A program made the translations under genes and the position numbers. Positions 38,166-64,000 of a stretch of DNA of 64,000 nucleotides are shown piece after piece. Every line of letters begins with the position of its first letter. Position 1 is the stretch's first letter. Origin of the DNA: Aptenodytes patagonicus (taxonomy: Eukaryota > Chordata > Aves > Sphenisciformes > Spheniscidae). The notes below the pieces were generated by a model, which was not told where the DNA came from, ran no database searches, and saw only the letters and a program-made list of their open reading frames with translations. Where the stretch lies: assembly GCF_965638725.1 (NCBI RefSeq), contig NC_134960.1:3536501-3600500 (forward strand), read 5' to 3'.

Positions 38166-41100
38166 TATGTATATGTAATATTTCAGTACTATTAGTGACT
38201 AATGTTTTATACACTAGCAGAAATCGGTTTAATCTTCATCCAAAAGCAGTTTTGTTCACCGTAGAGTAATTAAGAGATCAGGAGCTGTAGTTCAACCCAT
38301 CTTAAAGAATAAAGCTTTTAAGCCACAGCACAGGTTTTAAAAGGCTAAAACATGCAGCACTGCTTAATTTAAAACCAAAAGTGTTGTTTCAGCCTTTTTT
38401 TCCTGTATACGTGCCAAAGAACTCCGGTCCCTTGCTCAAGAGAGCAGCTTGCCTTTATTCTCATCCAAAAGGAGCACAGCCAAATGAATTAGAGCACCAA
38501 AATAACTTTTTGAAAAACCACAGCGGGCTGACTCATGAATGCTTACTCTGCAGGGCTTTTTCAGTGCGTTCACGGGTACTGAAAGATTTCTATTAACGCT
38601 TTACCTGTTTCCCACCTTCTCCTGGAACTCGCAGAGAACGAATACTCCGCGTAGCGATCGCTGTAGCATGCAGAAGGCACCCTAGGCATTCTACGAGACT
38701 TCAGAAAACATTCCTTTAACCTGTGCAAAAACCCCTAAAACACATCTTGAGTTTCCAGGAGCGCTCAGCATACAGAGGGAAAAAAGAAGCAATTAAAGAG
38801 TAAGTGATAAACGAGTGTGTGACAGATGCATAAGGAAGTGGTGAGAGGGGAGCCACACCTTCAATTAATTGAATTTGGAGCATTTAATTTGAAATTCAAA
38901 ATTGTCATTTGATCACACCCGCCTCTTCTTATGGACCATTTTTCCAGAATGAACAAGTGCATTTACCCTTCAGCCCCCTCCTGCTCCGTAGGTCACAGCT
39001 CCTCCAACAGCAGGAACTGCGCTCCAGAATTACTGAGCAAATGAAGGGGTGGGAGGGGAAAAACAGAGGGGTGTGTTTGTTGCCCTATGAAAAAAGGCCC
39101 AAAATAAACCCAGCTCTTGCGTAAGTTTTGGTTTTGTATTGTACATGAGGAAATCCTTTAAGATTCAGGCTGAATTTCTAAATTGCCAGAGCAAAGACTT
39201 TGTGCCAGGTTCTTTACACACATTTTATGAAACTGACTTTCAGTGTTTACTACTATAAAAAAGGGAAAAAAAATCCCCTCACACGGAACGTGGAAGCAGG
39301 GATTAGGAGGTAGCAGTAACTCTCAGAAATCTTTTCTCCGCTAACATTTCCAGATGGACTTTTGATACTAACCAGGCTGAAATACACAGGCAGATGAAAT
39401 GTCAAAGCTTTCGGCAGCAGTATGTGCACTCACCGCCTTTTTCCCAAGGCGGCATCTACCCTGTTATCATCCAGACACAGGGGGAAGAACAGGGTAACCG
39501 GATCTCTGTGTCTTCGCTTGCCCGTGCGCCAGGTATCCTTCCAGGGTATTGTCAGAAGATCTGAAATAGGCAACGCCGCCCGAGCCGTCGAAGCAGGGAG
39601 GCTGAACGTGTGTGCAAATGTCAGCAGCTGGAAACAATCTGACGCGAGGCGACAAACACAGGCGCTGATTTACCTCGGAGAAAATGTCCATCTACGCACA
39701 CAGCACTCCCCGTCAGTCACCGGCGGAGCAGGGGCCGCTGCAGCGGCCAGCCCCGTTGTCGGGGGCTCCGGAGAAGATGGGGGATTGCCGGCCAGGAGGC
39801 GATGGGCAGAGGGGGCCGTGGGAGGAGGGAACAGAACATCGGATCGGAACAGGCAGAGGAAAGGTGTAGCGAGAGCGTGAAGGGGAAAAAAAACCTGGCA
39901 AATCTACAAACTTCAAATCTGTCTCATTTTTCCTTTCAAAAACAATGTTACTGAATGTTTTCCTGTGTAGGAGTGTGATTTTTGTCTCTTGTTTTTGACC
40001 TAGTGACCCCTCAGCGCAGAAGGGCAGGCCTCCACCACTGAAGGGTGTTTACTTCAGTCCGATACACGAATTCAGATAAATGGCCAATGGGATATCAGTA
40101 AGTGCGGCTCGGGTAAAATGCAATGTGGAAAGCTCAACCCCCTCCCCCAACTGTCCAACAACAGCAGCATTCTACTGACCCTATCCAAATTCTGAGAAAA
40201 CACAAGAAAAAAGGGGAAGTTCTTGGAGCGGTTCATAGAAAAGCATCAAGTTTCATTCATGACTGCCTTCTGACAAGTCAAATCCCAACGTTAGCCCTCC
40301 TCACTAACCACTGGGTTTAATGATCCTGCTTAAAAAATTATTATTGGACTACCACAGTACAGGAGTTCCAGCTACTCCTATTTCACATTTCCTGGAATTT
40401 ACCAGTGTTTGTAGTGAAGAAGGAAACGCCAAGGCGGATCTCCAGACCAAGTACAAATCCTAATTACGCTCATTTCTCTGCAGCCAGCGTCATCACAGCT
40501 TGAAGTGAAGGAAGTTTTGCTGAGGTGAACTTTAATCAATCAGCTACCAATAAATCAGACAGTAATTACTTCTACTTGGAGTTTTCTGTCTCCTCTTGAA
40601 TCTTCCAAACATGCTTTTAGCTGGTCAGTACTGCTGGTGGCCGATCCCCATCAGAGGAACGTTTTTTTCATTCACAACGTGATAATTCCCAATGAAATCG
40701 TCAAAGGGCCATTCACAGCAGAATTACGGGGGAAAGTGCAAAAACGGGAGTGACTTTCAACATTTTCCATTGACTCTACTAACAACTGCTTGCATTCGCG
40801 TACAGAAACTCAAGAGTGAACTGACTGCTCCCCCCCAGAGCAGGAGATGAGTCACGCCAATTAAAATAACAGGGACGACAGAAAATAGGGCAAAGTCATT
40901 AGTCTTGAAGGAATGGTGTCAATTAAGGCACAAAGTTCTACCTACAAAAACATTTACAGAGAACGGCAAGCAAGAAGGAATTTAAAGCAAACTACTCTCT
41001 ACAGCAAAGGATTTTTTTTTTTTTAATAGTGATCAAAGCAAAAGTTCCCGATATACTAAAAAAAGACACTTCAGATGCACTTATTTTTAGTATGCACTTC

Positions 41101-42060
41101 TTCCTCTAAGAGATCCAACTGCAGAAGAACCATCTGGAACCCAACCTACGGGACAAGTCTGAATCTTTGCTGGAGAAAAAAGCAACCACTCGAGCCTTTC
41201 CGAAAAGGGATGAAGTAATGCTTGGTGAAAGGCAGCGCCTTCTTTGCAAGTTCAGGAACTCAGCAGTCTTCCAGCAGAAAAGCAAGAAAGCCCCAAAAAG
41301 TGTGTCTAGGACCAGGCCTCCAGGTAAGTTGGACGTTTGCAAAATTTCTGCACTCTCCCTTAGAAACAGTGTAAAAAAAAAAAATTCCTCTATGTTGTTG
41401 CAGAGTCTACATTGTGCCCAAGGAATTTAAAGTCTCTTAAACAATATGAGTATTAAGAGTCCTCTATGAAAACAACAGCCAGGTACGTCTTTTTAAGATG
41501 GGTCTATTAAGTTTCAGGCACAAGCCTTAAGGCGGCATAAAACCTGAATTTCTGTTTTGAACAAAATAATCAAATCAGGATTCAAATTCTGAAACGAATT
41601 AGTAGAAAGGAAATACTTTAAGAGAAGTTAACATAAGACACACACTGCTATTTTTCAGAAGGGAAGCTTGGGCAATACACGTAGTACTAAATTTCAAGTT
41701 ATTTCCTTTAATATTTAGAAAACTGGTTTTATTCTTAGTTTTTCAGAAAATGATTTTAAGTATTAGCACCTACATTGTAAATGACTCAAACTTAGATTTA
41801 CACTTGAAAAAAGCCACACTCAATCAATTAAGTTATCCTATATTCTTCCATTTTTGAATATTTCAGTAGAGCACCGAGAGGGAGAGCGAGCAACATGTCA
41901 GTAATAAGCGAGCCGCGTTCTGAGCTGCATGACATCAATGACCAGACACCTCCCTGGGACAGAATTCAAAAGGTCAGAGTTTTCCAGCACACTCCAATCA
42001 CCTCAGTTCTAGTTTTTTAAGGTGGAAATTTCTATGCAAGTTTGTAAAACCCATCCAGCT
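38166..42060. other. Intergenic, downstream of PPP2CA
   Basis: About 3.9 kb. It holds a GC-rich patch around 39700-39860 containing a perfect 16-bp palindrome (39733-39748) and a poly-T run near 41010. Open frames (39422-39880, 41167-41430) are not recognised and are probably chance. Confidence 0.65.
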
Positions 42061-42069
42061 ACATGTTAG

Positions 42070-42075
42070 TTTATT
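42070..42075 (-). terminator. PPP2CA: Secondary candidate PPP2CA polyadenylation signal
   Basis: TTTATT on the + strand gives AATAAA on the - strand, about 65 bp beyond the main signal. Confidence 0.45.
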
Positions 42076-42119
42076 AAACCACAGCTGACCTGAGATGCAA
42101 TTAGGATTTGACATTTTTC

Positions 42120-42794
42120 CATACTTAGTTCACAAGTTTATTATGAAAAACACTGCAGCTCTGTCCTGCAGTAACATTGTTTTACAGAAAAAAACAGTTC
42201 TGTTCAAAGTAATTCACTATCCTTGGACAATTACAAGGGACAATATGGTAGGGCAAAGAGTGGAAAAGGGAACTGAGTGCAGACAAAAAAAAAAATCAAT
42301 ACAATTAAATTAAACAGTATTCCCTGAAAATAAAACAAACAAACAGTTTCAGAACAAATATGAGGCCTTGGTACTTATTTTAAAAATGTTCTTTAAGCTT
42401 CAATGATTGTTTGCTGCTACCCTTATCTACAGTCATGCTGAATAAAGCTATAGCTAAATGGAAAGTTAAATGTATTCACGAGGTGTTAATGTCTACATCT
42501 TATTATTTGCAGTCTCTCAGAGAAAGCAAAAGTAACTACAAATAGCGCTATGCCAGAAACTGGTTTCTTGACCAACAATGTTGCTTCAGCATGCAATGAA
42601 CTGGTTCATTCTAAAGTGGTCACAGTTGTTGACGACAAGAGGCTTTGTATTTGAATATGGCACGTCTTTTGGTCCATGTGAAAACAAGTTTGCATGTTAA
42701 ATATTTTCTGACACTTTGGAGTTACTGTTGCTCTTCCCATTTTCTTTAGGTCAACATATGGTTCATGGCAATACTGTACAGGTCTAAAATCTCT
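42120..42794 (-). other. PPP2CA: PPP2CA 3' UTR (main form)
   Basis: From the stop at 42795 the - strand runs about 675 bp to a canonical AATAAA. Several blocks match the human PPP2CA 3' UTR as I remember it, for example CATAATAAACTTGTGAACTA around the signal and GCATAGCGCTATTTGTAGTT near 42540. Longer human forms exist, so the extent is inferred. Confidence 0.75.
42137..42142 (-). terminator. PPP2CA: Main candidate PPP2CA polyadenylation signal
   Basis: AATAAA on the - strand within CATAATAAACTTGTGAAC. I recall the same words around the human PPP2CA signal. Distance to the stop codon is about 650 bp. Confidence 0.75.
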
Positions 42795-59086
<16,292 letters not shown>

Positions 59087-59330
59087 CCCGCTCTCCCCCT
59101 CCTCCTCCTCACCGGCTGCTGCCGCACCACCCCAGAGGCCCCTGCGATCCGCGCTCCCGACGGCGGCAGCGGCGGCCGCGACGCGGCAGGACGGGACGGG
59201 CGGCGGGTGCGGAAGCGGCCCGGAGCGCTGCGAGTCGGGCGGGCGGCCGGCGCGGCACTCTCCGCTGCTGCAGCTCTGCCGCCCGCTCCCTCGCACCAGA
59301 CCGTGTAATGGCCGCCGCTCCTGACGTCAC
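59087..59330 (-). promoter_or_regulatory. PPP2CA: PPP2CA 5' UTR and core promoter
   Basis: Extremely GC-rich DNA upstream of the ATG, within a CpG island that spans about 58320-60010. No TATA box. A perfect CRE palindrome TGACGTCA lies at 59322-59329. A CRE in the mammalian PPP2CA promoter is known to me, which supports function. The start site was not located. Confidence 0.75.
59322..59329. promoter_or_regulatory. CRE (TGACGTCA) in the PPP2CA promoter
   Basis: A perfect 8-bp CREB/ATF palindrome about 235 bp upstream of the PPP2CA ATG, in the CpG island. Confidence 0.8.
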
Positions 59331-59382
59331 CGCCTCGGCTTCCACTACGGGGAGGGGGAGGGAGACGCCGTGGGAGACAACG

Positions 59383-59589
59383 GCGCGTGCGCAGCCTCTG
59401 GGCGGGACCGCGCGTGCGCGCTGGCCTGGACCGAACAGGACCAGCCCGACCGGCAGGACGGCGGCGGCGGGAGGGCGCCGAGACGCGTCTGCGCCTGCGC
59501 AGCCCCGCGCGGCACAAAGCGGCGGGGGCGGGTAAGGCGGCGGCGGCGGCGCTTGCGCTCTGCGGGTAAGGGGCTGCTGGCGCATGCGC
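59383..59589. promoter_or_regulatory. Cluster of four NRF1-type motifs
   Basis: GCGCGTGCGC at 59383-59392 and 59410-59419, GCGCCTGCGC at 59491-59500 and a perfect GCGCATGCGC at 59580-59589. All lie within 210 bp upstream of the CRE, in CpG-island DNA. NRF1 sites are typical of bidirectional housekeeping promoters. Confidence 0.75.
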
Positions 59590-59599
59590 GGGAGGGGGC

Positions 59600-61599
59600 T
59601 GCCGGGAAGGGTCTTTCCCGCCCGCCCGGTGGGTGAGGCGTGAGGTCCCGGTCCCGGTCGGGGACAGCCTGCCTCACTCGCCTCGGCAGTCCGCTGGGCC
59701 TGTGGCGCGGGAGACTCAGCGGTGCTGCTGAGGGCTGGCGCCCTCCTCAGCGGGGCTCTGCTTGAGGGGGGGCGGCGCAGTCCCGCCCGCCCGCGGCCCT
59801 GAGGCGGCAGCAAAGGGCGCTGCTGCGAGGGGGCCGCTGTCACCGGCCTGCCGTGGCGGTGCCTGCCCCTCCTGCCCGGCAGAGCCGTGAGGGCAGCGAG
59901 GCGGCCTGTCCCCGGCGTGCTGAGCGCCGGTTCCTCAGGGGGCACGGGCCGGACAGGGCGCCCGGCCTGCCTAATGTCTGCCGGGGGGTCGAGGCGGGGG
60001 GGGATGTTCCTACGCGCTTCATCTGGTTCCGCAGTGTTTGTGCTTCTCCCTGTAGTTCTGAGCACGATTACCGTGTCCCTCTGGGAAGCGGAGGGCACTT
60101 GCTGACGTTAGGTACTTAGAAATAAATCTTTTCAGCTCAAGCCTGAAGCGCTAAATATTATCTCGGTTGTACCACCATGTAGCGCTTAGATTATAAAGGC
60201 CATATTGCATTTCTTCTCTTTAAAACAGCTTATGCTGAAAGAGTTCGTGGAAGACTTGGGTTTATTATGACCTTTTAAGGGAAGGAGTAAGTGAGGCTCA
60301 GCATAAGCTTTCAGCAAAATACAGGAAACTAGTGGTGGACCTCAGCTACCTTACTGTACTCAGACACTTGCTTTCTACCTAAAGGGAAAGATACCAGTAA
60401 GATAGAGACAAATAAGATGCAATAAAAAGGAATGAAAGAAACATGTATCTGTGATCTGTAATGGATTATGTATTTTATTGTAATTTGCATCTTAAATTAT
60501 AGAGGTATTAATGCAAGATTTCCCTAAAATAACTTCCAAAAGACATGAAATGATCAGTTAAAAAAATAACTTTCACTTAAATGGATCAAAATTTGGACAA
60601 AATACACCCTGTCGAAATTACCAAATCAACAAGGACTTTTCCTAGTTAATTGTCTCGGTCAGGGTTTGCCTGATACAGAGTCTAAATTGTTAAATTCTTT
60701 GCCCACTATTGAAGCAAATTAACAATTACATAGTGAGCAAGGGGAAAAGAATGTTTGCTTTCATAGGTCAGTCTCGGTTTCTTGGTGTCATATTGTCCTA
60801 GTAGAGAGCAGTTTGAATGACCTAACTCAGGTGCTTTGTTTTTCTTCCAGAATGTTTTTGCACTTTTTTCATAGGTTTCCATCTTCAGATGTTCTTAGTT
60901 TTGTGCTTAAAGTTGTAGAAGGAAAAGTGTTACTCATTGAAAAATGATAGGTTTCAAGAATTTACTTTGTAGCACATCTTCCTTAATACTCCCAAAATAA
61001 TCCTGAATAAATAAATGCAAAGAACATGAAGTAATACCATCATCTCTTGTGTAACTTGCCAAGCTAAAGTTTGTTTTCCCTAATAACTGTTGACCTTCTG
61101 GCATAGTGAGATGTCTTAACACCACGTTTAGCTGTGTATTTTCCATACAGATAGTGAAATTCTTGGTGAAACTCAAGTAGATTGCAACTTTGAACTCCTC
61201 GTGCTGTCAATCTTACAGTTAATTATGCTTCTGTCTACAAAGTTTAACTAATTACTGTTATTTTTTACTTATTTTCCACAACATTCAGAAAAATCTGAAC
61301 CTACAATTTTGCTACTCTGTGCCTCAGTCTCAAGAGAAATGAGTGCTTCAGCACCTTGTCAGAGTCCATGGTCCAGAACAAGGTGTTCTCTGCTTTTGGA
61401 TGATGGTCACTTTAGGCTGACAAGAAGAGGGCAGTGGTGGCAGTCCCCTCTCAACATTATTCTCCCTCTGTTGCCAACAAAAATGAGCATTCAAAAAAAC
61501 CCCTGATCTACTTGAAAAAGTGTTCTTTGCTGCATCTGTACCCTTGTCTGCTTTTTTTAATGGTTTGAGCTGGCACGGGAAGGGATGCATGGGGTCAGG
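59600..61599. other. Region upstream of PPP2CA
   Basis: The CpG island fades at about 60010. Beyond it the DNA is AT-rich. Small open frames (for example 60934-61176 on the - strand) are unrecognised. The next gene expected by synteny would be CDKL3, but I see none of its kinase exons here. Confidence 0.65.
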
Positions 61600-61675
61600 A
61601 TCACAGAAGGGGCCAGCTTGGAAGGGAGCCGTGGAGATCGTCTGGTCCAGCCTTCAGCTGAAGGCGGGGCTTTGG
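61600..61675 (-). mobile_element. CR1-type LINE fragment (3' end)
   Basis: The + strand reads GATCACAGAAGGGGCCAGCT, then TGGAAGGGAGCCGTGGAGAT and CGTCTGGTCCAGCC. This is the complement of the CR1 3' end (ATCACAGAATGG, TTGGAAGGGACC, ATCATCTAGTCCAACC). Short and diverged, - orientation. Confidence 0.75.
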
Positions 61676-64000
61676 TTTAGGTTGTCAGCTGTAACTCTTG
61701 GGATCTCTGTGGCAGACAGTTGATCCAGCTGAAAAAAAGGGCGTGCTGGGTGCCCATCCTAGTGCTCAAAATGGGGCAGGACTGCATTGCCTGCTGCCGG
61801 CTGTGTTTCTGGAATAGGAAAGATGGAGCGAGAGCTGAAATATACCTTCTCAGCAGCAGGAAACTATTAACCTGGCTTATTTGCTTATGAAACTACAACC
61901 AAAGTCCTGTGATGTTTTATCTGATAGGTGTGGGGAAAGCAGAGCTAGTGAGGATTAGACAGGGTTCCTTACAGATTGCAATAATGATCGCTGCTGTCTC
62001 TAGAGCAAGTGTGACGGTTCCCAAACCCACCGTTACTTCACAGGAGCATAGCGTTAAAGTACTCACCTAAGAAAGGAACCCTTTTTGTTTGAAAAGACTC
62101 TGTCATAGCTCGTAACTGCCAGGACAAACCCCGCTTTGGAAGGGGTAGGTGATTTAGCACTCCCTGTTTGCAGCTGAAGCCGTGCCATTGACTGGGAGAG
62201 AATTCAGGACTCGGCACGGGCAATTCAGGATTCACTTATCTGGACACCCACAGAGAAGGGGAGAATTTTTGTTTCCATCTCCATCCCAGGTATTAGATTT
62301 GTATTTTGTCCTCATTTTGTTTCGAATAGTCCGTGTGTGGATCAGAAGTCAGATCTCATTCCTCCCTCCTACTTGAGAGTCATAATCAATAGTTTAGAGA
62401 ATCACGGTTGCTTTTCTCTTCTTTCTTAGATAGCTATCTGAGCCTTCAAAGGAGAATGAAATAATGAAAGAATAACTCCTGCGTTGCATAAGTTGGGGGT
62501 TTGTCAGTACTTCAGATATACAGTAAGATTAAACTGTGAATTGTGAGATGGCAGTAATAATACTTTGTATTTAGTATATGAATATATGCCAGGATTTTGT
62601 GTGTGTGCGGTTTGTAACTAAGGAGATTGACTGGGCGTGGCAGCCATGATGAGTCAAGGATAGTCCATACTGCTGTACACGATCCTAGCGCTTGAGTCAG
62701 TGACAAGTGTTTCGTATGTACGGCATTCCTTTTTTAAGGAATGGTTAAGGTTAACTGTTCAAGCTGACTGCGCTTATGTGTACACGCATCGAGTTGGTAG
62801 GTTATTCAGCCTTTTTGCAAAACCACCTATAGCGCCAACTAATTCTGTAACGGTCTGAAATGAATCTCAAACTCATTGACGTGTGTGTCAGCAATTGTAA
62901 TAATCTTATCAGTTACTGCACTAACACCAACATTTCCATTGTAGTATGAGAGACATCAGTCAGTGTTTAAGCTAGGCAGATTTGTATTGCTGGGCATCGT
63001 ACAACTACGTGAATGTAGTGTTGATTAAGCATCGTAGAGTAAGGAACATGTAAATTAGTTTTCTTCACACTTACCTCGCTCTGAATATTTTACTCGTTCT
63101 CAATTATCTGTCAATGCATGTCTGAAGTGTCTGTTGCTATGGTGTTTTAATACTAAATGCAGAATTAAAAGGCTATACAATATTGTAATAATGAGTTGCC
63201 ACCTTTTGATGTAGGGCTGCCTTCCTTAATTAATACTTTTTTTTTTTTTGGTAAGCAAAGAGTATGGACGCTGGTACTTCAGTATAGAAGTCAACTGCCT
63301 CTGTGGGGAAATGGACTTTTCCTGATCAGATGAAGTCAGAAGTATACATCACGTAATCTCTCGCATATTCAGATACTGGCCACTTACTGAGACAAAATAC
63401 TGTACATTTTGTGTCTTAATAGTCCCATTAAGTCAGATAAATCTTGTGATCTTTAGTAGAACGATTGCAAAAGATGGGAACTAGAAGAGAAACTATTTAC
63501 GTCAGATATTTGTGTTACATCAGCATGAACAAATATTATTTCTGTATATTTGACTCATTCCAGAGTCCAGATAGTGCATGACAAAATCAGTGACATCAGT
63601 AATACCACTATCAACAGAGGCCTACTGACTTTAAAAGTTCAATTAAATGGCTTGTGTAAAGGGTGGAATCTCATTATTAATCACCTTACATACCACAAAA
63701 CTTATTACTTGAAATTTGCTAGTTCATAGTTCACTCTGGTGGTGTAGAGAAAGCAGGAAGTGTGCAGTCTTACTGAAAGAAGAACTGTGAAAATCACGTT
63801 TTCAAATCACAATGGATGCAGATATTTCATAGTCAAGAATCTTTAAAAAGCTACAAAAAGAGTGCTCACTCACAAATATTAGGTTTTTAATATTTTGCGA
63901 ATACTTTGTGTCCTACACTCTCCCCGCGAGCGTGGCACTGGACGCCGCTTTCAGCTTGTGGGTCCAGCCTGGCGCCGTCTCCGGGCTGGCTGGGCAGGAG
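61676..64000. other. Right end of window, no gene recognised
   Basis: AT-rich sequence without splice-supported coding exons or recognised repeats. GC and CpG rise abruptly over the last 80 bp (from about 63920), which may mark the edge of another GC-rich element or exon outside the window. Confidence 0.6.

Noticed and set aside
59087-59296. Possible N-terminal extension of PPP2CA
   Set aside because: The frame is open upstream for about 70 codons, but its start is a GTG rather than ATG, and the PPP2CA ATG has a good context and matches the family start.
60000-64000. CDKL3, expected next by synteny
   Set aside because: No kinase exon or splice-supported coding exon could be found; it presumably lies further right.

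Overview
The window is vertebrate nuclear DNA, almost certainly from a bird. Coding exons are short and bounded by GT/AG splice sites. Introns and spacers are long. The recognisable repeats are CR1-type LINE fragments and an avian-type endogenous retroviral LTR. The gene order TCF7 (+), SKP1 (-), PPP2CA (-) is the conserved order I know from human chromosome 5q31 and chicken chromosome 13. The species cannot be named from the sequence alone.

Layout. Positions 1-15411 hold the 3' half of TCF7, a Wnt-pathway HMG-box transcription factor: six coding exons giving 267 visible residues (HMG box, basic tail, C-clamp, E-tail), followed by a long 3' UTR to about 19010. The N-terminal beta-catenin-binding exons lie off the left edge. 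After about 1.5 kb of spacer, SKP1 runs leftwards: five coding exons (163 residues) between 27479 and 21783, a non-coding first exon near 30209-30265 in a CpG island, and a 3' UTR to about 20550. From 30.3 to 42.1 kb is an intergenic stretch with CR1 fragments, a small orphan CpG island and a striking pair of inverted, about 98% identical LTRs (34742-35337 and 35527-36125). PPP2CA, the PP2A catalytic subunit, runs leftwards with seven coding exons (309 residues) from 59086 to 42795. Its CpG-island promoter carries a consensus CRE and four NRF1-type motifs. From 60 to 64 kb no gene is recognised, only a CR1 fragment.

Functional links are loose. SKP1 is the adaptor of SCF ubiquitin ligases, including the one that degrades beta-catenin. 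PP2A acts in the beta-catenin destruction complex. TCF7 is a nuclear partner of beta-catenin. These are separately promoted genes, not an operon.

I found no unknown multi-gene system. The most unusual items are: (1) the inverted LTR pair, whose 5-bp flanks look exchanged, as expected after an LTR-LTR inversion; (2) a near-perfect 44-bp-arm hairpin inside a TCF7 intron; (3) a GGGGCC/GGCCCC hexanucleotide tract in an intronic CpG island directly upstream of the last TCF7 exon, crossed by a reading frame that is open into the E-tail; (4) a second, proline-rich reading frame within the TCF7 E-tail exon; (5) a clustered NRF1/CRE promoter at PPP2CA with possible divergent transcription.
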